Shown in pieces: positions 23,298 to 31,050 of a DNA stretch of 33,309 nucleotides. This stretch comes from Dysosmobacter sp. (GTDB lineage Bacteria > Bacillota > Clostridia > Oscillospirales > Oscillospiraceae). The position numbers and the translations under genes are program-made. The number at the start of each line of letters is the position of its first letter. The stretch's first letter is position 1. The stretch lies in assembly GCA_026169195.1 (NCBI GenBank), contig JAPFEH010000086.1, forward strand, positions 1 through 33,309, in the 5' to 3' direction. The notes beneath the pieces were generated by a model, which was not told the DNA's origin, did not search any database, and was given only the letters and a program-made list of their open reading frames with translations.

Positions 23298-23324
23298 CGG
23301 ACGCAAGCGTTTGCCGGATTTTTT
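23298..23324 (+). terminator. Probable terminator of the TfoX-N/tRNA-Leu transcript
   Basis: CGG-AC-GCAA pairs with TTGC-CG around GCGT with a small bulge and is followed by GATTTTTT. The stem is modest. Confidence 0.55.
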
Positions 23325-23450
23325 ATGCCCCCGGATTTAGGAGGTGTTACGAAAGATCCAAAACGCCATTTTCAAGGAATCTTGGGACTTGAACCTGTAT
23401 TACTCTAGATGAGCTGGTGTCTTTTTTCAAATCAAAAAGCGCGATAATCT

Positions 23451-23479
23451 TTGATATAAATGCTTCGTTGTGATACAAT
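23451..23479 (+). promoter_or_regulatory. Promoter of the 271-aa membrane protein gene
   Basis: TTGATA (23451-23456) and TACAAT (23474-23479) are 17 bp apart. The spacer resembles that of the promoter at 24624-24652 at 12 of 17 positions. Confidence 0.7.
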
Positions 23480-23549
23480 TAATGCACCTATAATAAGCAG
23501 CGTGAAGGCTAATAATAGGCATCTGTTAAACGCTTCTGGAGGCGACGCC

Positions 23550-24365
23550 ATGCCGCATAAAATATATCGGACAAAGAAATACGCTATTATGGGTACTGTT
23601 GTATGCTTCCTGTGGATATATCCTGTCACTATGTTGCTTAATCACGAATCTCTGTCTGAACTGCCTATCATCATAAAGATGGAGGGGCTCTTAAACATTT
23701 CGCTCTTGATTATGGGGGCGGTATTTCTTCGGTGCTTGATTCTGCTTTTCAAAAAGCGTCCTTTGTTACAGGCCGGAGAGAACGGGCTTCATTTGCAGGT
23801 TTCAAAGAAAAATTGCGGCATAATTCCTTGGAGACATATAGCGCATTTTGATTGCTTACCGGATCGGCGGGAAGTCAGAGTATATTTGCAGGGCCTGTGG
23901 GATGTTCCAGATGACTGCGGAGAAAAATTTGATATTCAGATCGATGAGAAGAGGCAGAGGATGATCGTTCTTCCTTTGCAGCACAAGGTTCGTAATCCGG
24001 CTCATGTCCGCGACGAGTTAGAGGAATGGTGGCTCTACTATTCTGAAGGAGAGACATCGCAATTTCCGGAGATAGATGAACGATCCCGCCGGCGAATTGC
24101 GTCAGCAAAGAAACACGGAGTTGCTTCAATATTGGTTCCGATGTACTTTATTCATTCAAAATTCTGGGTTCTGGTAATTATCGATTTCCTGTTTCTTGCG
24201 GCTCTGATTGAAAAGTGTACAGCGTTTTCCCGCCCAGTAGTATTAGCGATTGCTGTGGTTCCGACATTATTGCTGTCGTTCATCATTCGAAGACTACTGT
24301 CAAAAGCAATTTCTGCATTGGAATACAGTAAGGAACAGAACCAAGATCGGATGATTGGATTGTAA
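23550..24365 (+). CDS. Membrane protein of unknown function, 271 aa
   Basis: Two N-terminal membrane helices (AIMGTVVCFLWIYPVTMLL and the segment around ISLLIMGAVFLRCLILLF) lead to a soluble part of about 130 residues. The string LLQAGENGLHLQVSKKNCGIIPWRHI resembles bacterial PH-like domains in small Firmicute membrane proteins (STM3941-like). Two further helices follow near the C-terminus (WVLVIIDFLFLAALI and VVLAIAVVPTLLLSFII). ATG 23550 has GGAGG 7 bases upstream. Codon use is visibly less GC-rich (many ATA, TTA, GAA, AAA codons) than in neighbouring genes, which suggests acquisition. It is an orphan between tRNA-Leu and another small membrane protein gene. Function is unknown. Confidence 0.75.
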   Translation: MPHKIYRTKKYAIMGTVVCFLWIYPVTMLLNHESLSELPIIIKMEGLLNISLLIMGAVFLRCLILLFKKRPLLQAGENGLHLQVSKKNCGIIPWRHIAHFDCLPDRREVRVYLQGLWDVPDDCGEKFDIQIDEKRQRMIVLPLQHKVRNPAHVRDELEEWWLYYSEGETSQFPEIDERSRRRIASAKKHGVASILVPMYFIHSKFWVLVIIDFLFLAALIEKCTAFSRPVVLAIAVVPTLLLSFIIRRLLSKAISALEYSKEQNQDRMIGL

Positions 24366-24705
24366 GGTAGTTCAAATTGTGAGCTCGAAAGTGAGCACTC
24401 CGGCCACTTTTATTTCTGCGGAACAAAAAAACGTCATTCGTCCGCTTCCTTGCTCCTTCTTTCTAAATCGCAACCGCTGTGCTGGGGCGCGATTTGGTGT
24501 CGCCGCTTTTCCGGAAAACAAGAGGTTTGAACCTGTGCGGGCATGAAAACACCGGAGTCTGTTCAAAAGGGAGATGCCGCAGAAACGAAATTTGATTCCA
24601 GAAGGGCGGCAAAGCTTCAAGTGTTGATATGAATGAACCGTTATGATACAATTTACATATCAGAAGGGAAGATGTGATGTGAGCTCCATGGAAGGGGGAT
24701 CAACC
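24366..24705. other. Intergenic stretch without a supported gene
   Basis: 340 bases lie between two membrane protein genes. Short frames on both strands have no ribosome site and no recognisable protein character. The only element I can support is the promoter at 24624-24652. Confidence 0.6.
24624..24652 (+). promoter_or_regulatory. Promoter of the 77-aa membrane protein gene
   Basis: TTGATA (24624-24629) and TACAAT (24647-24652) are 17 bp apart, 54 bases before the start codon. It has the same hexamers and a similar spacer as the promoter at 23451-23479. Confidence 0.7.
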
Positions 24706-24939
24706 ATGTTCACAACAACGCCTCACAATCTCAGCGACGCCCAGCTTGGTCTGCTGCTGGTGGTTGTCTATCCGCTCTTGGGCGGCTCGTTTGTTCTCTA
24801 CAATGCCTACCGTATGGGGAGGCTGAAATGGAAGCCCGGCAAGCCGGCAAACCCCCGTTTGGTTACTTTTGTGATCCTCCTTGGAGTTATCCTGATCCCC
24901 CTGTTGCTGTCAGTGATTGATTCGATCGTTGCGCAGTAA
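24706..24939 (+). CDS. Small membrane protein of unknown function, 77 aa
   Basis: The protein has two hydrophobic segments, LGLLLVVVYPLLGGSFVLYN and LVTFVILLGVILIPLLLSVI, joined by a short basic loop (RMGRLKWKPGKPANPR), predicting a helical hairpin with the loop in the cytoplasm. ATG 24706 has AAGGGGG 7 bases upstream and gives a compact two-helix protein; upstream in-frame starts add only non-hydrophobic residues. I recognise no family. It has its own promoter and is followed by a bidirectional terminator. Confidence 0.7.
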   Translation: MFTTTPHNLSDAQLGLLLVVVYPLLGGSFVLYNAYRMGRLKWKPGKPANPRLVTFVILLGVILIPLLLSVIDSIVAQ

Positions 24940-25061
24940 ATCAGCTGCAAGTGACTGCGGCTCGGAGGATCCTGACAGAAGGTGCGGAGCGGCTGCCGCG
25001 GGCCTTTTTGCCGAACCGGAAAAAACTGCTGTCAAATAAAAGCGCAAGGTCAAACAAATGG

Positions 25062-25106
25062 AAAAGCTGCAGAAAACCGTGTTTCATGCGGTTCTCTGCA
25101 GCTTTT
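25062..25106. terminator. Strong bidirectional terminator
   Basis: AAAAGCTGCAGAAAACCG pairs with CGGTTCTCTGCAGCTTTT (one mismatch) around a 9-base loop, with further T residues after it. It separates the 77-aa gene from the convergent anti-sigma gene. Confidence 0.88.
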
Positions 25107-25180
25107 TTGAGAAGCTGCCATGGGACTCCAAATGACAGCATGGTGCAAAAGCGGGCAGGGGAGTCCGTGTTTCCGCCTGC

Positions 25181-25933
25181 TTATTGCTTGGATACGACTA
25201 CCAGCACAAGCTCCGATTCGGAGGTGTTGGAAGAGTCTGATTGATAGGTAATTCCGGCGGCATCCAGCTTCTGGCAGAGAATGCGGGCATCCTGCGGGGA
25301 CAGCTCGTAGCTTGCCGACTCCTCCGTTTCTGAATCGGGAGCATAGGCGGACAGATACTCCGCCCCCTCCGGCGGCAGATACAGAAAAGCGGCGTAAGCA
25401 GACGTCTGGGCGGCTGCGTAGGGGGTGGGGGCGCTGTCCTGTATGAGAGAACCGGCGCTTTTTTCCGATGCATCGGGATCGCCGGCGTTCCGCAGCTCCT
25501 GTGACGCGTCGGGCTGCTCCCCGGCTGCCGGTGCGGATATGTCAGCCGCTCCCTCTAAAGCGGTCTCCAGTGCAATGGAAGCGGGAGCCGCCTCCTGACG
25601 GGCGGAAAACAGCGGCCCGCTTTGCAGAAGGATCACCACAACGCAGCAGGCGGCCAAAGTCGGCAGCAGCTTCATCCACGGAGTTGTCTGTTTCTTTTTA
25701 GAAGCGGGTGTCTGCGCTTGGATGCGTGCCATGACAGCATCTGCAAAGCCGTCAGGAACTGCGGCATCCTCCGCAGTGGGAAATGCGGCGCGGATCGCCA
25801 GACAATCGTCCACATAAGACTGACAGGCGGAGCAATGGTCCAGATGGTCCTGAACGCGGACCATGTCCTCCGGAGACAGCTCTCCATCCACATACAGGTC
25901 CAGCAGGGCCGCGTATTCTTCACAATGTTTCAT
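25181..25933 (-). CDS. Anti-sigma factor with zinc-finger (zf-HC2) domain
   Basis: The 250-residue protein carries an N-terminal anti-sigma zinc-finger: CEEYAALLDLYVDGELSP and then HLDHCSACQSYVDDC, with the H-x3-C-x2-C metal ligands of ZAS domains. A single membrane helix follows (about LLPTLAACCVVVILLQSGPLF, residues 89-109). The outside part is an Ala/Ser/Asp-rich linker and a small C-terminal domain (ELSPQDARILCQKLDAAGITYQ). It should hold the adjacent ECF sigma factor inactive at the membrane until an envelope signal triggers release. Its ATG overlaps the sigma stop codon (ATGA, 25930-25933), so the two are translationally coupled. The start is well supported by GGAGG 7-11 bases upstream. 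Confidence 0.92.
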   Translation of the reverse strand: MKHCEEYAALLDLYVDGELSPEDMVRVQDHLDHCSACQSYVDDCLAIRAAFPTAEDAAVPDGFADAVMARIQAQTPASKKKQTTPWMKLLPTLAACCVVVILLQSGPLFSARQEAAPASIALETALEGAADISAPAAGEQPDASQELRNAGDPDASEKSAGSLIQDSAPTPYAAAQTSAYAAFLYLPPEGAEYLSAYAPDSETEESASYELSPQDARILCQKLDAAGITYQSDSSNTSESELVLVVVSKQ

Positions 25934-26544
25934 TTGCAGCCCTCCTTTTCTGCTTCTTTTGACGCAGGCGGCGCAGAAAAGTTCCCGCTTTCCAGTAAAA
26001 ATTTTCGCAATCGTTTTCGCCCGCGGTTGATACGGGATTTTACGGTTCCCAGATCCAAGGAGAGGATCTCCGAGATTTCGTCATAGCTGCGCTGATGGAT
26101 CTCACGCAGGATCAATACCTGCCGGTAGTCTTCCGGCAGGGCGGCAAGCCCTTCCTCGATCTGGCGGCGCAGTTCCGCCTGCTCCGCCAGCATATGGGGG
26201 GTAGGTGCGGGATCGACGGCATCAACGAAAACATCCTCGTCATTGAGGGAAGGACCGGCGGCAGAGCGGTGGCGGCCTTCCCGCCGCAGAAGATCCACAC
26301 AGGCATTGGATGCCAGCCGGTAGAGCCATGTGGAAAAGCTGGAGTCTCCGCGAAAAAAGGCCAGCCCCTGCCAGGCGGCGAGAAAGGCTTCCTGCGCCGC
26401 TTCCTCCGCATCCGCGGGGTTTTTGCACATCCGCAGGGTCAGGGCAAAGATCCGTTTTTCATACAAGCGTATCAACTGCGCAAAAGCTTCCTGATCGCCC
26501 TGACGGGCACTGTCGACCAGAATTTCTTCTTGCTTATCCGTCAT
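25930..26544 (-). CDS. ECF-type RNA polymerase sigma factor
   Basis: This 204-residue group 4 sigma-70 factor has region 2 at about residues 18-88 ([33 protein letters not shown], then [19 protein letters not shown] for promoter melting) and region 4 at about 130-185 ([45 protein letters not shown]). The linker ([20 protein letters not shown]) is acidic and somewhat long. Its ATG overlaps the dusB stop codon (ATGA, 26541-26544) and its own TGA overlaps the anti-sigma ATG. AGAGGGA lies about 7 bases before the start. The neighbouring membrane anti-sigma factor points to an extracytoplasmic signal. Closest familiar groups are SigW/RpoE-like. Confidence 0.93.
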   Translation of the reverse strand: MTDKQEEILVDSARQGDQEAFAQLIRLYEKRIFALTLRMCKNPADAEEAAQEAFLAAWQGLAFFRGDSSFSTWLYRLASNACVDLLRREGRHRSAAGPSLNDEDVFVDAVDPAPTPHMLAEQAELRRQIEEGLAALPEDYRQVLILREIHQRSYDEISEILSLDLGTVKSRINRGRKRLRKFLLESGNFSAPPASKEAEKEGCK

Positions 26545-27512
26545 GTCAAATCCCTCTTGATGCCTTTTGTCACTTGATATACATCTTCCAGCGTGTTCAT
26601 CCGGACAATCTGCTCTTTATAATAACCGGAGTGGGATACGCCCTTGAGGTACCAGCAGTAATGACGGCGGGCCTCCAGCACGGCGACCCGTTCGCCTTTG
26701 GCCTGTGCAGCCAGTTCAATCTGACGCACGGCGGTATCACATCGTTCCGCAAGGCCGGGCAGGGGAGGAATGGGAAGTTCCTCCAGCGCGGCGGCGGCCT
26801 GACGGAACAGCCATGGATTGCCGAAGCAGCCGCGGCCGATCATGGCCATATCGGCTTTGGTGTGCTGCAGAATACGGGCGGCATCCTCCGGCTTCCAGAT
26901 GTCGCCGTTGGCGATCACAGGGATGGAGACAGCCTCCTTTACCTGACGGATGCAGTTCCAGTCCGCCTGCCCGCCATAAACCTGAGCGCGGGTGCGGCCG
27001 TGGACCGCCACAGCCGCGGCGCCGGCCTGTTCCAGCGTTTGGGCGAATTCCACGCAGTTGCAGCTGCCCATATCCCAGCCCCGGCGAAACTTGGCAGTGA
27101 CCGGAGTATCCGGCAGGGCCCTGACAATGGCCTCCACGATCCGGCCGGCTTTCTCCGGATCCTTCATCAAAGCGGCGCCATCGCCGTTGTTGACGATCTT
27201 GCCCATGGGGCATCCCATGTTGATATCCAGAATATCCGCTCCGGTGGCTTCGATGGCAATTTGAGCGGCTTCCGCCATGCAGACGGGGTCGCTGCCGAAG
27301 ATCTGCACGGCGGCAGGATGCTCGCCGGGAAACTGCTGCAGCAGGGAGAAGGTCTTTTTATCATGGTAACAGAGCGCTTTGGAGGAAATCAGCTCTGTGA
27401 CGGTATAACCCGCACCCTGTTCAGAGCAGATCTGGCGGAAAGCCACGTCTGTGACGCCGGCCATGGGGGCCAGAGCAAGGCGGGACGGGATGGCAACCTT
27501 TCCAATATTCAT
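26541..27512 (-). CDS. dusB: tRNA-dihydrouridine synthase (DusB-like)
   Basis: This 323-residue FMN-dependent enzyme reduces uridine to dihydrouridine in tRNA D-loops. The TIM-barrel domain starts [16 protein letters not shown]. It has [24 protein letters not shown] with the catalytic cysteine in the NMGCP motif, [29 protein letters not shown] and VIANGDIW, and ends with the FMN-phosphate motif [15 protein letters not shown]-terminal helical tRNA-binding domain follows. ATG 27512 has AAAGGAG 8 bases upstream. It is the first gene of a three-gene minus-strand operon whose stop codon overlaps the sigma-factor start, so the sigma factor is probably expressed together with it. Confidence 0.93.
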   Translation of the reverse strand: MNIGKVAIPSRLALAPMAGVTDVAFRQICSEQGAGYTVTELISSKALCYHDKKTFSLLQQFPGEHPAAVQIFGSDPVCMAEAAQIAIEATGADILDINMGCPMGKIVNNGDGAALMKDPEKAGRIVEAIVRALPDTPVTAKFRRGWDMGSCNCVEFAQTLEQAGAAAVAVHGRTRAQVYGGQADWNCIRQVKEAVSIPVIANGDIWKPEDAARILQHTKADMAMIGRGCFGNPWLFRQAAAALEELPIPPLPGLAERCDTAVRQIELAAQAKGERVAVLEARRHYCWYLKGVSHSGYYKEQIVRMNTLEDVYQVTKGIKRDLT

Positions 27513-27541
27513 GGCGGCGCTCCTTTCAAAAAATTCATATC

Positions 27542-27570
27542 ATCATACCATGAAATACAGAAAAAGTCCA
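27542..27570 (-). promoter_or_regulatory. Promoter of the dusB-sigma-anti-sigma operon
   Basis: On the minus strand TGGACT (27565-27570) and TATGAT (27542-27547) are 17 bp apart. The inverted repeat TGAAATAC/GTATTTCA (27551-27578) covers the spacer and -35 box and could be an operator. Confidence 0.55.
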
Positions 27571-27847
27571 GTATTTCAGAGGGGAACTCAGACACTGATA
27601 GGTTTATCAAACATGTTGGACAGTTGACTCTGTAACTGTTTTGTTTGCTGCATGTGATGTCCTGAAAAAGAGACGATACGGTTGATGCAAGCAATGGCTT
27701 TCTCATAGAGGCATGTCACGAATGGCTCACGGCGTTCATAATGGGATGATTTCGATGGTCATATCGGAAGCTGTTTTGGGAAATATAGAAAATGATGCCT
27801 TGATTTCGTGCATTGTCCCAAAGTTTCTGCGGTTTATCAAATAGTTG

Positions 27848-27877
27848 TTGACATTTGCGCCAAAGCCGGTATATGAT
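27848..27877 (+). promoter_or_regulatory. Promoter of the LacI-MBL-Tct operon
   Basis: A perfect TTGACA (27848-27853) and TATGAT (27872-27877) are 18 bp apart, followed about 12 bases later by the palindromic operator. Confidence 0.75.
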
Positions 27878-27889
27878 GTTGCCAGAAAA

Positions 27890-27907
27890 AATGAGAACGT
27901 TCTCATT
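27890..27907. promoter_or_regulatory. LacI-family operator (perfect 18-bp palindrome)
   Basis: AATGAGAACGTTCTCATT is a perfect palindrome with the central CG typical of LacI/GalR-family sites. It lies just after the -10 box and about 14 bases before the LacI-family start codon, so binding would block transcription from the operon's own promoter. Confidence 0.82.
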
Positions 27908-27921
27908 ATGGCGAGGGAGTT

Positions 27922-28917
27922 ATGGCCACAACGATTATCGATGTCGCAAAAAAATGTGGATATTCCAAGGCGACCGTTGCGCGGGCTTACTCATCGCCGC
28001 AAAGCGTCAGTGAACGGGCACGGGAGAAGATTTACGCGGCAGCGAAGGAGCTGCACTACGCGCCCAACGCCATCGCCCGTGCTATGGTTCGGCAGCGTAC
28101 CGAAAATATAGCCTTTATCATCCATGAAAAGCAGTATCCGGCTATTTTGAACCCGTTTTATTCTCCGATTCTGGAGGCCGCCATGCAGGAGGCTACCAAG
28201 CGGAATTACAGTATCTTCATCACGACCAGTCAGGATATGCGGCTGCCGAACGGTGAAATGTACATTGAGAAAAATATGGATGGAGTTATTTTTGCCGGTG
28301 AGGTGGCCGGCAGCTCCATTCAGGAATTTCAAAAGCAGAATATTCCAGTAGTGCTGCTGAACAACTGCCCTGATGCCGAGGAGTTTCTGAGTGTTACCAT
28401 TGACCACTTTCATGGAGCGGAGATCGCTGTGGAACATCTCTGTGACCGCGGACACCGGCGGATCGGTCTGCTGGCTGGCCGCTTCTCCCCCCATGTATTT
28501 GAAGCCCGTCTTCAGGGTTATCTCAGCGTACTGGAGCGGCATGGACTATCCGGCGACTCCCGGTTTATTGCGGATCTGGACCCGACGCTGGAAGACGGTG
28601 AACGGGTCATGACTGCCATGCTGGACCAGCCTGACCGGCCTACTGCATTTTTCTGCACCAATGATACCATTGCTGCCGGCGCCGTGAAAGCGGTCCTTCG
28701 CTCCGGACTGCGGGTACCGGAGGATATTGCCATTGTCGGATTTGATGACAGCTATATCAGTCAGGTCATTGAACCGGAGCTGACCACGATCCGGGTAGAT
28801 ACGCAGGCAATGGGGCGGCTGGCTGCACAAAAGCTGTTTGACATGATTGACGGTAAAGATGTGACAGAAAAACATGTGGAGATTCCCACAGAATTGATTA
28901 TCAGAAGTACAACCTGA
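27922..28917 (+). CDS. LacI-family transcriptional regulator
   Basis: The 331-residue protein has an N-terminal LacI helix-turn-helix (TIIDVAKKCGYSKATVARAY, residues 4-23), a hinge helix region (YAPNAIARAMVRQRTENIAF) and a periplasmic-binding-protein-like effector domain with FYSPILEAAMQEA, GAEIAVEHLCDRGHRRIGLLAG, FFCTNDTIAAGAVKAV and DIAIVGFDDSYISQVIEPELTTI. ATG 27922 is preceded by GAGGGAG at 2-9 bases. A perfect palindrome in its promoter indicates autoregulation. It probably senses the substrate or a product of the downstream Tct/MBL/PfkB system, but that ligand is not identifiable from sequence. Confidence 0.93.
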   Translation: MATTIIDVAKKCGYSKATVARAYSSPQSVSERAREKIYAAAKELHYAPNAIARAMVRQRTENIAFIIHEKQYPAILNPFYSPILEAAMQEATKRNYSIFITTSQDMRLPNGEMYIEKNMDGVIFAGEVAGSSIQEFQKQNIPVVLLNNCPDAEEFLSVTIDHFHGAEIAVEHLCDRGHRRIGLLAGRFSPHVFEARLQGYLSVLERHGLSGDSRFIADLDPTLEDGERVMTAMLDQPDRPTAFFCTNDTIAAGAVKAVLRSGLRVPEDIAIVGFDDSYISQVIEPELTTIRVDTQAMGRLAAQKLFDMIDGKDVTEKHVEIPTELIIRSTT

Positions 28918-28978
28918 CCACATTTTCGGATTTTTGAAGAAGCCGGAAGTACAGTGAAACATACACAGGAAGGGAGAG

Positions 28979-29989
28979 GTGGTTTTGCGGATCACAGTCA
29001 TCAATGTTGGATATGGCGATGCGATCTTATTCCAGCTGCCGGACGGATATACGATGCTGCTGGACGGCGGAAGCGCCCTTCCACAAGAATTTCAGGACGA
29101 TCCCTACCGTATTCCCGCTGCAGACTATCTGGATGCCATGGGTATTACACATTTGGACGCGGTGGTCATCTCCCATATCCATGAGGATCATGTCTGCGGT
29201 CTGGAACCGGTTTTCAAAAAGATTTCCGTTGGAAAACTCTTTGTACCCTATCCGGTCGCGCCATTCTTAACAGGACATGAGTTGCAAGCGGGTGCAGACG
29301 CCCCGCGCAGTGTTCCCTTATATACCGCGGCCTTGAACGCATACCGCAGGCTGCTTCTGGATGCTGTGGCTCACAATATCCCGGTACAGCAGATACAGGT
29401 TGGGGATACGGTTCAGGCTGCGCCGGATCTGCGGTTCCGTGTTCTTGCCCCCAAGCCGTCATCCATTGACCGCTACATGGCGCTTGTGGAGAAAGCCTAT
29501 TCCACGTCCGGCGATGTGACAGGTCTGCTGCGGCAGTTGGATGCTTCCTCCAACCGGACCAGCCTGTTGCTGCGGATCAAAACCGGCGGAATCGTTTTTC
29601 TCGCGGCGGCAGACAGCTGCCCCGGTCAGTGGGACGAGACTCCGGATTTTTTACTTGAAAATGCGAACGTTCTCAAATTGCCGCATCACGGGCAAAGAGA
29701 TTCGATTTCTGAACATTTCATGCGAGATATGCCGCTGTCATACGTCATCACCACGGCATCCTCGGACCGCCGTTACAACAGTGCCAACGAGGAAGTCTAT
29801 CGAACCATCATGGCATGGCATCCCGAGGGAGATGCGCCCAAGTTCCTCTTCTCCGATGAGCGCAGCTACCCTCCGTACTTCTCACAGCCTGAAGGGTTTC
29901 AGGCCATCACTCTTGAAGTAGATTCCGGAATCATGACACCGGGATTTATGAGGATACCCCAAAATACAGAAAAAGGAGAAAAAAGATGA
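28979..29989 (+). CDS. MBL-fold metallo-hydrolase (ComEC C-terminal-like)
   Basis: The 336-residue cytoplasmic protein has the metallo-beta-lactamase fold of the ComEC/Rec2 C-terminal type. It opens ITVINVGYGDAILFQLPDG and MLLDGGS, carries the metal-binding SHIHEDHVCGL (HxHxDH), and later AAADSCPGQW and LPHHGQRDSISEHF with further metal ligands (D, H). It has no membrane segments, so a ComEC transport role is ruled out; a lactonase or phosphodiesterase role is possible. The GTG at 28979 has GGAAGG about 5 bases upstream; TTG 28985 is an alternative. Its TGA overlaps the tctC ATG (29986-29989). It also contains a near-copy of the LacI operator at 29658-29677. Confidence 0.85.
   Translation: MVLRITVINVGYGDAILFQLPDGYTMLLDGGSALPQEFQDDPYRIPAADYLDAMGITHLDAVVISHIHEDHVCGLEPVFKKISVGKLFVPYPVAPFLTGHELQAGADAPRSVPLYTAALNAYRRLLLDAVAHNIPVQQIQVGDTVQAAPDLRFRVLAPKPSSIDRYMALVEKAYSTSGDVTGLLRQLDASSNRTSLLLRIKTGGIVFLAAADSCPGQWDETPDFLLENANVLKLPHHGQRDSISEHFMRDMPLSYVITTASSDRRYNSANEEVYRTIMAWHPEGDAPKFLFSDERSYPPYFSQPEGFQAITLEVDSGIMTPGFMRIPQNTEKGEKR
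29658..29677. promoter_or_regulatory. Candidate second LacI-family operator inside the MBL gene
   Basis: AAAATGCGAACGTTCTCAAA matches the operator at 27890-27907 in the core GAACGTTCTCA and flanks, with one change in each half (C for A, A for T). It lies about 1.77 kb downstream, a layout seen in loop-forming LacI systems. It could also be chance coding sequence. Confidence 0.35.
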
Positions 29990-30987
29990 AGAAATTCCTG
30001 TCTCTGGCGCTCACCCTGCTCATGGTGCTGAGCCTGGCCGCCTGCGGCGGCTCTGACCCCAAGACCCCGGCCGCGGATGGCGGCAAGGAACCCGCAGCTG
30101 ACTCCTTCCCTGAAAAGCAGATCACCATCATCATGCCTTGGAGCTTGGGCGGCGGTCCTGACACCATTGCCCGTCAGGTTGCCTCCTATGGCGAAAAGAT
30201 TCTCGGCGTTCCTGTGATTGTAGAGAACCACACCGGTGGAGCCGGCACCATCGCGATGAACGATGCGCTGCAGGCTGAGGACGATGGCTATACCATGGTA
30301 GTCGCCAATGGTCCCCTGTTCTCCCTGACTCCCAGCTTTGTGAACGTGAACTACACTCTGGACGACATCACCCCCCTGATTGGTATGCGGATCACGGAGT
30401 TCGTCATCCTTACCAATTCCAAGAGCAACATCACCAACATTGAAGAACTGAAGGCTTACGCTGAGGAGGGTAATACGATCAAGTATGCGACTACCGGCGG
30501 CCCCGGCAACGACAGCTACACCATGATCTCCGTCCTGTTCAAGCTGCTGGACATCCCCTCTGAGGCGGTGCCCTATGATGGCGGTCAGGAGGCAATCAAT
30601 GCTCTGGTAGGCGGCCATGTGGACGTGGCCATCGGTTCTCCTCCCACCTATCGTGATTATGTCATCAATGGCGAGCTGAACTGCCTTGGTACCTTCATCC
30701 CCGAGGGGCTGGATGTTGAGGGCATCGGTCACATCCCCTCCTTCAAGGAGCAGGGCGTTGATGTGGACTTTACCGGCATGGACTACTTCGCTGTCCGCTC
30801 CTCTGTGGATGATGCCAAGAAGGAAGTCCTGACCAACTTCATCAAGGAAGTCTATGCGGACGCTGAGTTTCAGGAATTCATGGCCGGTATGGGCATGAAG
30901 GCATGGGAATCCACTGAGAGTGAGATTCTGGATATGGTCAATGCGCAGAGCGAAGCCATGTCCAAGTACATTCCTCTGGTTCAGTAA
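29986..30987 (+). CDS. tctC: TctC-type tripartite tricarboxylate transporter substrate-binding lipoprotein
   Basis: MKKFLSLALTLLMVLSLAAC is a lipoprotein signal with an LAAC lipobox; the 333-residue precursor is then anchored on the outer membrane face. The mature part is the Bug/TctC fold: ITIIMPWSLGGGPDTIARQ, VIVENHTGGAGTIAMNDAL, YATTGGPGNDSYTM, VPYDGGQEAINALVGGHVDVAIG and ending YIPLVQ. It binds the transported substrate, usually a carboxylate or sugar acid, and delivers it to TctAB. ATG 29986 has AGGAG 8 bases upstream and overlaps the end of the MBL gene. Codon use is strongly biased, as expected for a highly expressed binding protein. Confidence 0.93.
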   Translation: MKKFLSLALTLLMVLSLAACGGSDPKTPAADGGKEPAADSFPEKQITIIMPWSLGGGPDTIARQVASYGEKILGVPVIVENHTGGAGTIAMNDALQAEDDGYTMVVANGPLFSLTPSFVNVNYTLDDITPLIGMRITEFVILTNSKSNITNIEELKAYAEEGNTIKYATTGGPGNDSYTMISVLFKLLDIPSEAVPYDGGQEAINALVGGHVDVAIGSPPTYRDYVINGELNCLGTFIPEGLDVEGIGHIPSFKEQGVDVDFTGMDYFAVRSSVDDAKKEVLTNFIKEVYADAEFQEFMAGMGMKAWESTESEILDMVNAQSEAMSKYIPLVQ

Positions 30988-30993
30988 CCGTTT

Positions 30994-31028
30994 TGGGCTC
31001 CCCGTGTCAAGCAGCCATGGGGAGCCCA
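30994..31028 (+). terminator. Hairpin between tctC and tctB
   Basis: TGGGCTCCCC pairs perfectly with GGGGAGCCCA around a 15-base loop and is followed by TTCTTTTAA. It could be a partial terminator or an mRNA-protecting stem that makes tctC more abundant than tctBA. Confidence 0.6.
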
Positions 31029-31050
31029 TTCTTTTAATTGAGGTGTCATC

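Larger units (their letters stand above)
27513..27921. other. Divergent intergenic region between dusB and the LacI regulator
   Basis: The region contains the dusB promoter, an inverted repeat (27551-27578), an 11-bp direct repeat GGTTTATCAAA at 27601 and 27831, and the LacI promoter and operator. Between about 27630 and 27830 I see no gene, hairpin or promoter I can support. Confidence 0.6.

Noticed and set aside
24372-24620. An 82-codon minus-strand frame in the gap between the two membrane protein genes
   Set aside because: There is no ribosome site and no family resemblance, and composition is basic and Ser/Phe-rich; it could be a decayed sequence but cannot be supported.
23173-25180. 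Integrated element with attachment sites at tRNA-Leu
   Set aside because: No second copy of the tRNA 3' end and no integrase was found in the following 2 kb.
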